Below are positions 1 through 8,660 of a stretch of 64,000 nt of DNA, one piece after another. Below the pieces are notes generated by a model that was given only the letters and a program-made list of their open reading frames with translations, searched no databases and was not told the DNA's origin. A program made the translations under genes and the position numbers. This DNA comes from Hyphomonadaceae bacterium (GTDB lineage Bacteria; Pseudomonadota; Alphaproteobacteria; Caulobacterales; Hyphomonadaceae), in contig JALHLU010000009.1 in the NCBI GenBank assembly GCA_022844345.1, positions 124,001 to 188,000 on the forward strand, read 5' to 3'. How positions within the stretch are numbered: the first letter of the stretch is position 1; each line of letters opens with the position of its first letter.

Positions 1-438
1 CTGGAAGCCAGCCGCAACCAGCTCTCCTCGGCCTATGGCGCGCTGCCCGAAGACTATGCCATCGCGAAAGACCAGATCGAGGCGCTCGACAAGCGGGGCG
101 CCCTCAAGCCGCCCATCCTGGTCCAGCTGCTGCGCGAAAATCGCCGCACGGCTTTCTACGTGGCGTTCTCCCGGTTAGTTGATGTCGAGTTCGACCTCAC
201 GCGCCGGCTGGTTGAAGCGAAGGACATCGACGCAATCGCCACGCTGTGCCGCGGCGCGGGTTTCGACCGCGGACTGTTCGTCACCATCAGCCTGCTTCTG
301 GTCGATGAAGGCGGAGGCCTCAGCAGGACCGAGGAATACGGCAAGCTCTACGAGCAGGTTCCTGTCGCCGCCGCACAGCGGGCGCTTCGCTTCTGGAAAG
401 TGCGCGCCAAGAGCACGGGCTCGGCGCAGGCGGCCTGA
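1..438 (+). CDS. DUF2336 domain protein, C-terminal part (5' end outside window)
   Basis: The reading frame is open from base 1 to a TGA at 436-438 and gives about 145 residues with no convincing start inside the window, so this is the tail of a gene that begins upstream. The helical, Leu/Arg-rich text (for example LVQLLRENRRTAFYVAF followed by FDLTRRLVEAKDIDAIATL) matches the C-terminal region of alphaproteobacterial DUF2336 proteins. DUF2336 has no established biochemical function. A second, full-length DUF2336 gene lies at 46940-48133, so the genome carries at least two. The family call is from recognition only. Confidence 0.7.
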   Translation: MEASRNQLSSAYGALPEDYAIAKDQIEALDKRGALKPPILVQLLRENRRTAFYVAFSRLVDVEFDLTRRLVEAKDIDAIATLCRGAGFDRGLFVTISLLLVDEGGGLSRTEEYGKLYEQVPVAAAQRALRFWKVRAKSTGSAQAA

Positions 439-608
439 CCGCCGGTTGCCTGATTTTCCTATCGTGCCTTAGGACTCGCCCGCCGCGCGATCAGGTTCCG
501 GGGCTCACCCCGAGGGCCAGCAGGATCGACTCTCGATTAGCAGTTCCCGAATTGCTCCGTGTCCGGCCGTAACCTAGTTTCGCGCCCCTCGTGGGGAGTC
601 GATCGTCC

Positions 609-2348
609 ATGCCGAACCGGGTTATTCGTTCGCAGACCATAAGCATTGGCGAACTCCTGCGGCTGGGTTCGTTCCAGCCAGCGCGCGTCCAGCGCGACTA
701 TTGCTGGACGGAACACCAGCAAGCCGCCCTGCTGAACGACCTGATCGCCTCATTCGGCGAGTTCGGCCGTGACCCTGATTCGGAACCCGACAGCGAACCC
801 AGCGAGCCTCGCGATGGCGAAGCGGACCTTCCCTTCGATATGGCCGACTACGACCGCGAAATGGAGGCCACCGCCCCGTTCTGCTTCGTGGGAACGGTGG
901 TGCTGCACCAGGCGACCGACCGCTGGGACATCTATGACGGCCTCCAGCGTGTGACGACCTTCTCCGTGTTCTTTGCCGTTCTGCGCGATCTGCTGGAGGC
1001 GGAGAAAGGCCACCCTATCCATTCCCTGCTGGCTGATGATTCAGGGATCTGGCGCCTCAACCTTCACATGCGGCACAACACGCTTGAGGCCGACATCCTC
1101 GCCCCGGGACGTACGGCCAAGCGCCACCGGCCGCACCCCAACCTCACCGAGGCGAGCGAATACCTGCGCGACTGCGTTTCCGTCGCCCGCGCCCGCTTCC
1201 AGGGCTGGAGCAAGGAGCGCCTCACCGCATTCGTGGATTTCATGGCCGGCGCTGTGCTGGTCACCGTCACGCGCATCACCGACCGGCGTATCGCCGCCAA
1301 GGCTTTCGTCAGCATCAATTCCGGCGGCGTGCCGCTGAAGCCGGAGGAGATCGTGAAGGGCCAGCTGATCGATCTCACCTCCGCCTTGCCTGATGCAGAT
1401 GATGCAGCCGGCCGCGTGCTGTTCGTCTGGCGCTCGCTGCAGGACGATCTTGGCAAGGTGAAGTTCGACGAGTTCCTCCGCTCGGTGGACTTCATCGAAC
1501 GGCGCCAACCGCAGTCGTCGGACTACGCCATCCAGCTGATGGAACACATCCGCCGACGTTATCCCGGCCAGCAGGGCGTACGCTGGGCCACAGACATGCT
1601 GCTGCAGTATCGCTCGGCCTTCCGGTGGATTTACGAAGCCAGCAATGCCGAGATGGCCGAGGGCGTTCACGCCAGCCTGCGCCGCCTGCAGATGCTGAAG
1701 TGGGACCAGTGGCGCGCCTATGCCATGCTGATCAAGATTAAGTCGCGGCCCGTCGATATCGACAAGCGGATCGATATTCTCGACCGGGTCTGCTTCGCTC
1801 TCACCGTGTCGACGCCCGACCAGCGCCGCGTGTCGGAAATGATGGGTCGCCGGGTCGAACGCTTTGCCAAGGGAACTTTCGGAAAACAGGCCGGCTTTAC
1901 CTTCAGCCAGGCGCAGAACGAGCGCCTGATCCGCAACCTGTCAGGCCCCATCACCGAGAACCCGCGCCGCTCGACCATCATGCGGTGGATCGAGGCGGCA
2001 GCCCACGGCGACCGCGTGCCGCGCTATCTGATCGATACGCGCTCTTCGGTCGAACACGTCTATCCGCGCAACCCGGAGAACAACTGGACTGCGTTCGAAG
2101 CAGGCCTTGAATTCAACCAGCTCGCCACCCTGCGCGAGATGACCGGCAATCTCTGCATCCTGCCGCAGGACGAACTGGGCAATGCGTCATTCGACGACAA
2201 GCGGAGATCGTACGCCAAGATGCGCGCACGCTTTGCAGTGGAGATTGCGCGCGCCAAGACCTGGACGCCGGATGCCGTGCACGCCCGCACGCGCAAGCTC
2301 ACCGAATTCACCCTGCGGTTCCTGGATCTCGACGTCTCCGGAGCCTGA
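609..2348 (+). CDS. DUF262/DUF1524 protein, GmrSD-type nuclease candidate
   Basis: A 579-residue protein with the two-domain plan of GmrSD-like type IV restriction enzymes. The N-terminal DUF262 (ParB/Srx-like) part carries IYDGLQR at about 108-114; the usual motif is DGQQR, so one Gln is Leu here. The second DUF262 signature FVSINSGGVPLKPEEIVKG is at about 233-251. The C-terminal DUF1524 HNH-type part has VEHVYP (His about 483), GNLCIL, an Asn about 525 and a Lys about 531, then the W...R...L tail. An acidic insert (about 54-86) interrupts the first domain. I chose ATG 609 over GTG 591 because GGGGAG lies about ten bases upstream of 609. Family knowledge: NTP-dependent cleavage of modified DNA. 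No other restriction gene adjoins it. Activity here is inferred. Confidence 0.82.
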   Translation: MPNRVIRSQTISIGELLRLGSFQPARVQRDYCWTEHQQAALLNDLIASFGEFGRDPDSEPDSEPSEPRDGEADLPFDMADYDREMEATAPFCFVGTVVLHQATDRWDIYDGLQRVTTFSVFFAVLRDLLEAEKGHPIHSLLADDSGIWRLNLHMRHNTLEADILAPGRTAKRHRPHPNLTEASEYLRDCVSVARARFQGWSKERLTAFVDFMAGAVLVTVTRITDRRIAAKAFVSINSGGVPLKPEEIVKGQLIDLTSALPDADDAAGRVLFVWRSLQDDLGKVKFDEFLRSVDFIERRQPQSSDYAIQLMEHIRRRYPGQQGVRWATDMLLQYRSAFRWIYEASNAEMAEGVHASLRRLQMLKWDQWRAYAMLIKIKSRPVDIDKRIDILDRVCFALTVSTPDQRRVSEMMGRRVERFAKGTFGKQAGFTFSQAQNERLIRNLSGPITENPRRSTIMRWIEAAAHGDRVPRYLIDTRSSVEHVYPRNPENNWTAFEAGLEFNQLATLREMTGNLCILPQDELGNASFDDKRRSYAKMRARFAVEIARAKTWTPDAVHARTRKLTEFTLRFLDLDVSGA

Positions 2349-2471
2349 GACCCGGCAGCGGTGGCGCAGGCGCAGCATCACGAAGATGGGATGGCCTGGC
2401 TGACCCTACGTGATCTCGCTGACGTGCCGGGAATGTGGGAGCCTCTCTGAAACAGATACAGGGAGCCGCCC

Positions 2472-3512
2472 ATGAATCGCCTGATGGTGACCACCGCCGC
2501 GGTCGCCCTTCTGCTTGCCCCCGCCGCATTCGCCCAGTCCGCCGACACCTGGTCGCCGCCGCGAACGCCAGACGGCCGCCCCGACTTCCAGGGCGTGTGG
2601 ACCAACGCCTCGCTCACCAAGGTCGAGCGCATGCCCGAGTTCAAGGAACTCGTGCTGACCCAGGAACAGGCCCGCCAGTGGGAGCGCGACGCCGCCGCCG
2701 TCGGCGCCGCAGACAGTGCGCCGACCGACCCCAACCAGGGCGCGCCAGAAGCCGGAGAGGACCCTGAAGGCTACAACTTCTTCTGGATCGATCCCGGCAA
2801 GACCGTCGGCCGGGTAAATGGCGAGTATCGCTCGTCATGGATCACCGACCCGCCAAGCGGCCGTGTTCCCTACACGCCTGCCGGACGCGCGGCGATGATG
2901 AAGCCGCTGTCGACATTCAATTCCTTCGACAATCCCGAGGAGCGCATCCCGATCGAGCGTTGCCTGATCGGCTTCGGCTCCACGGGTGGTCCGCCCATGT
3001 TGAACGCGCTCTACAACAACCACCACATGATCGTGCAGACGCCCGGCGCCATCGCCATCAACGTCGAGATGATCCACGACACGCGCATCATCCGAATGGA
3101 GGGCGAACACAATCCGGCGGCAGTTCCGCAATACCTCGGCTCGTCAGTCGGCCGCTGGGATGGCGACACGCTGGTTGTCGAAACCACCGGCTTCAAGCAG
3201 CTGGAGTCTCTGCGCGTCGACTGGGGCGTGCTCGTCTACATCCCGCCGGATGGAAAGGTGACCGAGCGCTTCAGCCTGACCAGCCAGGACGAGATCCTCT
3301 ACCAGTTCACGGTGGAGCACCCCACCGCGTACACCCAGCCCTGGAAAGGCGAGCTCACCTTCCGGCGCAGCCCGGACCAGATATACGAGTACGCCTGCCA
3401 TGAGGGGAACCATTCAGTCCCGAACATCCTCGGGGGCGCACGCGCGATGGAGCGGGAAGGCCGCACGGGCACGCGCACATCGCCGCGCGCCCGCCTCGAC
3501 CGGCCGAGCTAG
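2472..3512 (+). CDS. Secreted conserved protein of unknown function
   Basis: A 346-residue protein opening with a clear Sec signal peptide (MNRLMVTTAAVALLLAP, probable cleavage after AFA). The mature start WSPPRTPDGRPDFQGVWTN resembles a family of secreted proteins common in Alphaproteobacteria and Acidobacteria that is annotated only as hypothetical. The C-terminal stretch YEYACHEGNHS is also typical of that family, so the gene looks complete. AGGGAG lies ten bases before the ATG. It is followed by a convergent GST gene. I do not assign a function. Confidence 0.8.
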   Translation: MNRLMVTTAAVALLLAPAAFAQSADTWSPPRTPDGRPDFQGVWTNASLTKVERMPEFKELVLTQEQARQWERDAAAVGAADSAPTDPNQGAPEAGEDPEGYNFFWIDPGKTVGRVNGEYRSSWITDPPSGRVPYTPAGRAAMMKPLSTFNSFDNPEERIPIERCLIGFGSTGGPPMLNALYNNHHMIVQTPGAIAINVEMIHDTRIIRMEGEHNPAAVPQYLGSSVGRWDGDTLVVETTGFKQLESLRVDWGVLVYIPPDGKVTERFSLTSQDEILYQFTVEHPTAYTQPWKGELTFRRSPDQIYEYACHEGNHSVPNILGGARAMEREGRTGTRTSPRARLDRPS

Positions 3513-3527
3513 ACCTGCGCTATCGAC

Positions 3528-4145
3528 TCAACCCTGCAGCTCCGCCGTCTTCGCGGCGTTGATCGCCTTGGCCTGCTTGTAGGCTTTCCGATCGCGCAAC
3601 CGCTCCGCATACGCCTCGAACCACGGCCGCGCCGGCAGTGAACCGAACAACAGACCCCAGTCGACCGTGCTGCCGACATAGACATCGGCCGCAGTGAACT
3701 GATCGCCACACACGTAAGACCGGCCAGTCAGGAACTGGTCGAGCGCGTTCACGGTCGCGTCCATGGAGCCGAAGCCCGCCATGCCTTCGCGACCCTCCGG
3801 CACCTTCCACCCCATCGCGCCAGCCGTCACGGCCTGCTCGACAGGCCCGGCCGCAAAGAACGTCCACCGGTAATAATCCGCCAGCGCCGCCCCCGAAGGC
3901 TTGAGCCCCGCCTGCGGAAAGGCTTCGGCGAGATAGAGACAGATTGCAGCCGCTTCCGTCACCACCTTGCCGTCGTGGCGGATGGCCGGGACCTTTCCCA
4001 TCGGGTTCACGGCAAGGTAAGCGGCGCTCTTGTGACCATCGGGGCCCCAGCTCAGCCAGTTTGTCGTATAGGGCTGGCCCAGTTCCTCGAGCATCCAGTG
4101 CGCGATCTGGCCGCGGCTCATTGGATTGGTCCAGAACTCGATCAT
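3528..4145 (-). CDS. Glutathione S-transferase family protein
   Basis: A 205-residue GST. The N-terminal thioredoxin fold shows FWTNPMSRGQIAHWML, with Ser10 a possible thiol-stabilising residue, then VNPMGKVPAI with the cis-Pro and VTEAAAICLYLAE with the glutathione-contacting acid/Ala pair. The helical C-terminal domain includes the usual FTAADVYVGS. The start at 4145 is preferred because GAGGGAG lies about seven bases upstream; a longer reading to 4184 lacks such support. It is expected to act in the cytoplasm on electrophilic compounds, but the substrate cannot be read from sequence. It is one of three GST-fold genes in the first 13 kb. Confidence 0.9.
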   Translation of the reverse strand: MIEFWTNPMSRGQIAHWMLEELGQPYTTNWLSWGPDGHKSAAYLAVNPMGKVPAIRHDGKVVTEAAAICLYLAEAFPQAGLKPSGAALADYYRWTFFAAGPVEQAVTAGAMGWKVPEGREGMAGFGSMDATVNALDQFLTGRSYVCGDQFTAADVYVGSTVDWGLLFGSLPARPWFEAYAERLRDRKAYKQAKAINAAKTAELQG

Positions 4146-4242
4146 GTGGAACTCCCTCTTTGCGGAGGACATTGCGCCGCGCAACCTCTCGCTTCAAACA
4201 GACTGCGCCTCCACTGCCGCCAAGGCAGTGTCAGCAGCGTTG

Positions 4243-5118
4243 CTAACTCTCCAGCAGACTCCGGAATCGCCGGCTGCCGCCAACCACGCGGCCATCATCC
4301 AGCGTAATCTCGAGGTCTCCAGACGGGGTCGGGCGGAAAGCACTGATCCTTGCCTTGTTGATCAGACGCGACCTGTGGATGCGCACGAAGCCATGCTCGG
4401 CCAGCCGCTCCTCGAACCCCGCAAGCGTTCCGCGCACAAGATGCATGGCCTCGCGTGTATGGATCTCCACATAATTCCCCGCTGCCTCGACCCAGCCGAT
4501 CGCCGCCGGATCGAGCAGACTCACCCGCGCGCCGTCGCGAACCTCGATCCGCTGGTCGGCGACAGGCGAGGCAGGCTCGGCCACCAGAGCCTGTGCGGCG
4601 CGCTGCGCCTGCCAAAAGCCCCACGCCCAGAAGCACAGTGCGTTTGAGGCATAGGTCAGCAGGTCCTTCCGCCATTCGTAAATGAAGGGAAAAACGAGGT
4701 CGCCGTTGTAAGCGAAAATGTAGGTCGAGCCTGCCGAGGCGTAGCCAAGCTTTCGAAGCGCCACCATGCCGGCGATGTGGAGCACCGAGAATACGCAGGC
4801 AGCGCCGAAGTGCAGCCCAGCCATTCGCGCCCAGAGCCGACCTGACGGCTCGGTCGGTGGGGGTAACCGCCACACCATCCAGCCGATAGCCGGAGAGAGG
4901 GCGACAACCATGAACACGGACGACACTTCATAGAGCCAGGCCGCCCTTGGATCGATCGGCGGACCGCCGGTCTGGCCCTCCATGATGGCCGAGGTCGCGT
5001 TGATGACTGCGACCACGACGCCAACAGCGGCGATGAAAGCCACTGGCGTCCATTCGAATCGCCAGCCACTCGTCACGGCTTTCCCACCGCTCGTCCCAGA
5101 CGCCGCTCCACCCGTCAC
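4243..5118 (-). CDS. Membrane-bound LytTR-type transcription regulator
   Basis: A 291-residue protein with about four hydrophobic segments (roughly 24-42, 62-83, 100-120 and 155-170) followed by a LytTR DNA-binding domain at about 190-291. The LytTR hallmarks are WVEAAGNYVEIHT, FVRIHRSRLIN and a terminal GGSRRFRSLL. LytTR domains bind direct repeats in promoters. There is no receiver domain, so the signal is probably sensed by the membrane part; this is inference. It is divergent from the acyltransferase at 5199 with 80 bases between them, so regulation of that neighbour is plausible. Confidence 0.85.
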   Translation of the reverse strand: MTGGAASGTSGGKAVTSGWRFEWTPVAFIAAVGVVVAVINATSAIMEGQTGGPPIDPRAAWLYEVSSVFMVVALSPAIGWMVWRLPPPTEPSGRLWARMAGLHFGAACVFSVLHIAGMVALRKLGYASAGSTYIFAYNGDLVFPFIYEWRKDLLTYASNALCFWAWGFWQAQRAAQALVAEPASPVADQRIEVRDGARVSLLDPAAIGWVEAAGNYVEIHTREAMHLVRGTLAGFEERLAEHGFVRIHRSRLINKARISAFRPTPSGDLEITLDDGRVVGGSRRFRSLLES

Positions 5119-5198
5119 AGCACCCTGACCTTTCGAGGCTTTTTGCTAGTCGCTGCCAGCGAGCGCGTGATCATGCCAGAAAACACGAGGCCAGCACC

Positions 5199-6374
5199 AT
5201 GACCCTCCCCAACGCCATACCTGATCGCCGTATCGACCTCGACTGGCTTCGCATCGCCGCCTTCGGACTGCTCATCTTCTACCATGTCGGCATGTTCTAT
5301 GTGACCTGGGGCTTCCATGTGAAGTCGAGCCACGCCAGCAGCCTTGTCGAGCCCCTGATGCTCCTCAGCAATCCCTGGCGGCTCACCTTGCTGTTCGTCA
5401 TCTCCGGCTGCGCCACCCGGTTCATGCTGGACAAGATGAAGACCGGCGCCTTCGTCGGATCGCGCGCAGTGCGACTGCTGGTTCCGCTGGTGTTCTGCAT
5501 GTTCGTGATCGTGCCGCCGCAGACCTATTTCGAGATCGTCGAGAAGCTGGGCTTCGCTGGCGGGTATGGCGATTTTTATGCAAGGTACGTCACGGCCAGC
5601 GGCGGTTGGGGCATCATCACGCCCACCTGGAATCATCTCTGGTTCGTCGCCTACCTCTTTGTCTACACGCTGCTGATCGCCGGCATCGGTCCGCTGCTGA
5701 AACAACTACCAAGGCGCCTGATGGCCCCGCTTGCCAGTGGTTGGGCGGTCGTGATCCTGCCATTCCTGTTCCTTCTCGCGATCCGCGTCACGCTGGAGCC
5801 AACATTCGGCGAGACACATGCTCTGTTCGACGACTGGTACGCCCACGCGCTCTGTTTTCCGGCTTTTCTGTTCGGCTACGCTGTCGCCAAGCATGAGGCG
5901 TTCTTCGAAACCTGCCAGCGCATCCGCTGGCCGATGCTGGTGATCGCGATCGTCTGCTGGGCGATGCTCCAGGTCGGGCGCGCCGCCATGGGATCATTCA
6001 CGCAATCGGAGGAAGCGGCGGTTGCCCTGATCGGCACGAGCCTTCGCGAACTGCAGGCGTGGACGACGATCCTCGCCCTGTTCGGCTTTGCGCGAAAATA
6101 CCTGCGCCGGGACAACGCCGCCCGCCGCTATCTCACGGATGCGATCTTCCCGTTCTACATCATCCATCAAACGACCATCGTCGTGGCCGGCCACTCTCTC
6201 AACCAGCTTGGCTGGCCGGTCTGGATCGAGGCTCCAGTCCTGATAACGCTGACCATCGCCAGCTGCTGGCTCGGCTACGAGATCGTCCGCCGGGTCGGCA
6301 TCCTGCGTCCGTTATTCGGGCTGAAGCTAGAGTCGCGACCCTTGCCCCAGACAAGGCAGGCAAGGCCGGCCTGA
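5199..6374 (+). CDS. Acyltransferase family 3 membrane protein (MdoC/OafA-like)
   Basis: A 391-residue polytopic membrane protein with about ten hydrophobic segments. The start RRIDLDWLRIAAFGLLIFYH, with the conserved R...D...R and a membrane-embedded His, identifies acyltransferase family 3. The WNHLWFVAYLFVY stretch is closest to MdoC/OpgC-like members. Family members transfer acyl or succinyl groups to exported glycans or lipids; the substrate here is unknown. It is divergent from a membrane LytTR regulator and ends exactly where the convergent oxidoreductase ends: stop codons TGA at 6372 and TCA at 6375 abut. Confidence 0.87.
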   Translation: MTLPNAIPDRRIDLDWLRIAAFGLLIFYHVGMFYVTWGFHVKSSHASSLVEPLMLLSNPWRLTLLFVISGCATRFMLDKMKTGAFVGSRAVRLLVPLVFCMFVIVPPQTYFEIVEKLGFAGGYGDFYARYVTASGGWGIITPTWNHLWFVAYLFVYTLLIAGIGPLLKQLPRRLMAPLASGWAVVILPFLFLLAIRVTLEPTFGETHALFDDWYAHALCFPAFLFGYAVAKHEAFFETCQRIRWPMLVIAIVCWAMLQVGRAAMGSFTQSEEAAVALIGTSLRELQAWTTILALFGFARKYLRRDNAARRYLTDAIFPFYIIHQTTIVVAGHSLNQLGWPVWIEAPVLITLTIASCWLGYEIVRRVGILRPLFGLKLESRPLPQTRQARPA

Positions 6375-7265
6375 TCAGCCTAGTCCGAACATAAGCGTCC
6401 GGTGCGTCGCCGCGCCAGCCATTGCGCCATCCCCCACAGCCCACGCCACCGTTCCCGCCGCCCGGGCCGCATCACCGCAGGCGAACACACCCGGCACGCT
6501 GGTTGCCTTCATCGCATCCGTCTGAATGAACGCACCCATCGGCCCGTCCTCGAAGGCGCAGCCAAGCTGGGCCGCTACCGGACTCGACACGCTTGTCCGC
6601 GTCGCCGTGAACAGGCCATCCAGTGAAACGACACGCCCGTCGGCAAGCTCGGCATCGGCCCGCCCGCCGGAGATGCGCGTCACGGGCGTCCGCTCCAGCT
6701 GTACGCCACGCGCGGCCAGGTGCGCCAGCTGGCCAGCGTCGGGTTCGAAGGCATCATTGAGGAAGAATGTGGTTTCACCCCAGTCGGGCAGCATCAACGC
6801 GTGATGCAGCGACAGCGGCGAAACACCGAGGACGCCGACACGGCCCTGATTCAATTCATAGCCATGGCAGTAAGGGCAGTGGAAGACCGACTTGCCCCAG
6901 CGCTCAGTCAAGCCCGGGACTGGCGGCAGTTCATCGTGCACCCCCATCGCCAGCACCAGGCGCCGCGCTGCAACCGTTTCCCCGCCGACGCCCAGCCAGA
7001 ACGCATCAGCGCGCCCGGACGCCTCATCGACATTGGCATCCCGCCACTCCACGCCGGGATATTTCAGCAACTGCTCACGCGCCTTCGCAGCGATCTCTGC
7101 CGGGTCGACGCCGTCCTGCGTCAGGAAGCCATGAGATTCATGCGCGAAGCGATTGCGCCGCTTGCCGCCATCGACCACCAGCACCTTGCGCCGCGCCCGC
7201 GCCAGCTGCAGCGCGGCAGACTGTCCGGCGTAACTTCCACCAACAACGACTGCATCAAACATCAC
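6375..7265 (-). CDS. NAD(P)/FAD-dependent oxidoreductase, thioredoxin reductase-like
   Basis: A 296-residue flavoprotein. The FAD-binding Rossmann start is VVVGGSYAGQSAALQLARA. A redox CxxC sits in FHCPYCHGYEL near residue 140, followed by the second nucleotide-binding turn GRVGVLGVS. The C-terminal GVFACGDAA is the conserved FAD contact. The CxxCHGYE context recalls thioredoxin-reductase-like dithiol oxidases and reductases rather than housekeeping TrxB (CATC). Its start overlaps the end of the Rrf2 gene by four bases (ATGA), so the two are co-transcribed and this enzyme is the likely target of that regulator. The electron acceptor is unknown. Confidence 0.9.
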   Translation of the reverse strand: MMFDAVVVGGSYAGQSAALQLARARRKVLVVDGGKRRNRFAHESHGFLTQDGVDPAEIAAKAREQLLKYPGVEWRDANVDEASGRADAFWLGVGGETVAARRLVLAMGVHDELPPVPGLTERWGKSVFHCPYCHGYELNQGRVGVLGVSPLSLHHALMLPDWGETTFFLNDAFEPDAGQLAHLAARGVQLERTPVTRISGGRADAELADGRVVSLDGLFTATRTSVSSPVAAQLGCAFEDGPMGAFIQTDAMKATSVPGVFACGDAARAAGTVAWAVGDGAMAGAATHRTLMFGLG

Positions 7266-7708
7266 TTGCTCATCCTCGTTCTGTGGCGCCTTGCCCCGGC
7301 GCGGAAATCATCGGCGAGCGCCGCCAGCGTCACGCCATCCAGCCGCTTGACCAGCAGCGCCTCGGCCTCGGCGAAGGCGCCCGTCAGCGAGCGGTTCACG
7401 GCTTGCTCGACCAGGCATTGCGAATTTTCCAGATTGATCCCGATGGCCAGCAGCGACGGCGAGCCCAGCGCGTCGTAGATGTCCTTCAGCGTCACCTTGT
7501 GGAGATCGCACGCAATCTGCCAGCCGCCGCCGTGGCCCTTTTCGGAACTGACCAACCCCGCCTCGCGCAGGCCCGCCATCGTGCGCCGCACCACCACGGG
7601 ATTAGTGTCCATGCATTTGGAAAGCTCCGCCGACGTCATCGGCCGTTCCTGTTCCGCCATGTGAAGCAGGGCGTGGAGAACCTGTGAAAGGCGTCGGTCG
7701 CGTGTCAT
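7262..7708 (-). CDS. Rrf2 family transcriptional regulator
   Basis: A 148-residue winged-helix protein. The N-terminal helix-turn-helix includes MTSAELSKCMDTNPVVVRRT and the wing has GHGGGWQI, both typical of Rrf2 proteins. It lacks the three clustered cysteines of IscR/NsrR, so iron-sulfur sensing by that motif is unlikely; isolated cysteines remain. The start is set at 7708 (MTRDRRLSQ); the open frame continues to 7897 but the added text is not family-like. The start codon lies inside a perfect CATGTA/TACATG inverted repeat, which suggests tight autorepression. It is translationally coupled to the downstream flavin oxidoreductase. Confidence 0.9.
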   Translation of the reverse strand: MTRDRRLSQVLHALLHMAEQERPMTSAELSKCMDTNPVVVRRTMAGLREAGLVSSEKGHGGGWQIACDLHKVTLKDIYDALGSPSLLAIGINLENSQCLVEQAVNRSLTGAFAEAEALLVKRLDGVTLAALADDFRAGARRHRTRMSK

Positions 7709-7721
7709 GTAACAATACATG
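7706..7721. promoter_or_regulatory. Candidate Rrf2 operator
   Basis: CATGTA-ACAA-TACATG is a perfect inverted repeat with six-base arms and a four-base spacer. Its left arm contains the start codon of the Rrf2 gene. Repeats of ATGTA/TACAT type are in keeping with sites bound by Rrf2 dimers. Binding is inferred. Confidence 0.55.
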
Positions 7722-7835
7722 ATGCGTGATACGACGAACGTCAAGACCCGGCCGGCTCTGGCCCACTGTCGCGAAGCTGCTAGGCTCCACTGGCCAGCGC
7801 ACGCAATCGAGACGGCGCGGCCATAGAGGGCGGAC

Positions 7836-8591
7836 ATGAAACCGATCGGATACCTGCTGGCCGCGCTGGCCGTGGCCGCTGCTACGCCCGCATGCACGTC
7901 ACCACCTGAACAATCCGCACAGGCCGCAGCGGAGACGCCGAAGATCGTGATCTATCACGCCGAGGGCCGCCGCTCCGAGCGCGTCGTCTGGTTGTGCGAA
8001 GAACTGGGCATTCCCTATGAGCTGAAATTCCGCCGTGGCGATGTCGCGGGGTCTTTCGCCGACATCCAGGCCATCAACCCCGGAATGCGCGTTGCGCCCA
8101 CCGTCTTCTACAATGCCGAACTGCTGGTGGAATCCGGCGCCATCCTTGAAGTGATCCTCGATCGCAATGGTGGCGGTCGCCTCGTGCCGCCGGTCAACTC
8201 GGCTGACTACGGCCTCCATCTCAAATTCATGCACTTCGCGGAAGGCACGCTGGCGTCCGACGTGATCGCCGATTATCGCGTCGCCCGCGCCACCGATGGC
8301 AAGGCGCCTCGTGGCGAAACGGAAACGGATGGCCAGCGCGCCATGCGCTTTGCCGATGATCACCTCGCGAAACATCCGTGGTTCGGCGGATCGGAGTTCA
8401 CCGCGGCCGATATCATGATGGTGTTCCCGATCAGCTACGCCATCCGCATGAACGTCGCCGATCCGGCGAAGTATCCGCACATCGCCGAATGGCAGACGCG
8501 CGTTGAAGCCCGCCCAGCTTTCCAGCGCATGCTCGCCATCGCCCGGCCCGACGGCCGCGTCGCCCCGCCGCCGTCCCTGACGCTGCCTTAG
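7836..8591 (+). CDS. Exported glutathione S-transferase-like protein
   Basis: A 251-residue protein: an N-terminal export signal (MKPIGYLLAALAVAAATPAC) followed by a complete GST fold. The thioredoxin part has KIVIYHAEGRRSERVVWL, NPGMRVAPTV with cis-Pro, and VESGAILEVIL; the helical part has FTAADIMMV. The Cys20 context TPAC is a poor lipobox because Pro is at -2, so release by signal peptidase I is also possible. Glutathione S-transferases are normally cytoplasmic, so a periplasmic or lipid-anchored one is unusual. It is divergent from the Rrf2 gene. Confidence 0.85.
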   Translation: MKPIGYLLAALAVAAATPACTSPPEQSAQAAAETPKIVIYHAEGRRSERVVWLCEELGIPYELKFRRGDVAGSFADIQAINPGMRVAPTVFYNAELLVESGAILEVILDRNGGGRLVPPVNSADYGLHLKFMHFAEGTLASDVIADYRVARATDGKAPRGETETDGQRAMRFADDHLAKHPWFGGSEFTAADIMMVFPISYAIRMNVADPAKYPHIAEWQTRVEARPAFQRMLAIARPDGRVAPPPSLTLP

Positions 8592-8660
8592 GCCAGAACG
8601 CGTGCTTTCTGATTGAACCGGAATGCCCGATCCGGACACCTTGGTTCAGAAGGGGCGCTC

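Noticed and set aside
3520-4197. Second minus-strand frame of 225 codons over the GST gene
   Set aside because: Out-of-frame shadow of the GST; its Arg/Gly-rich product has no GST motif.
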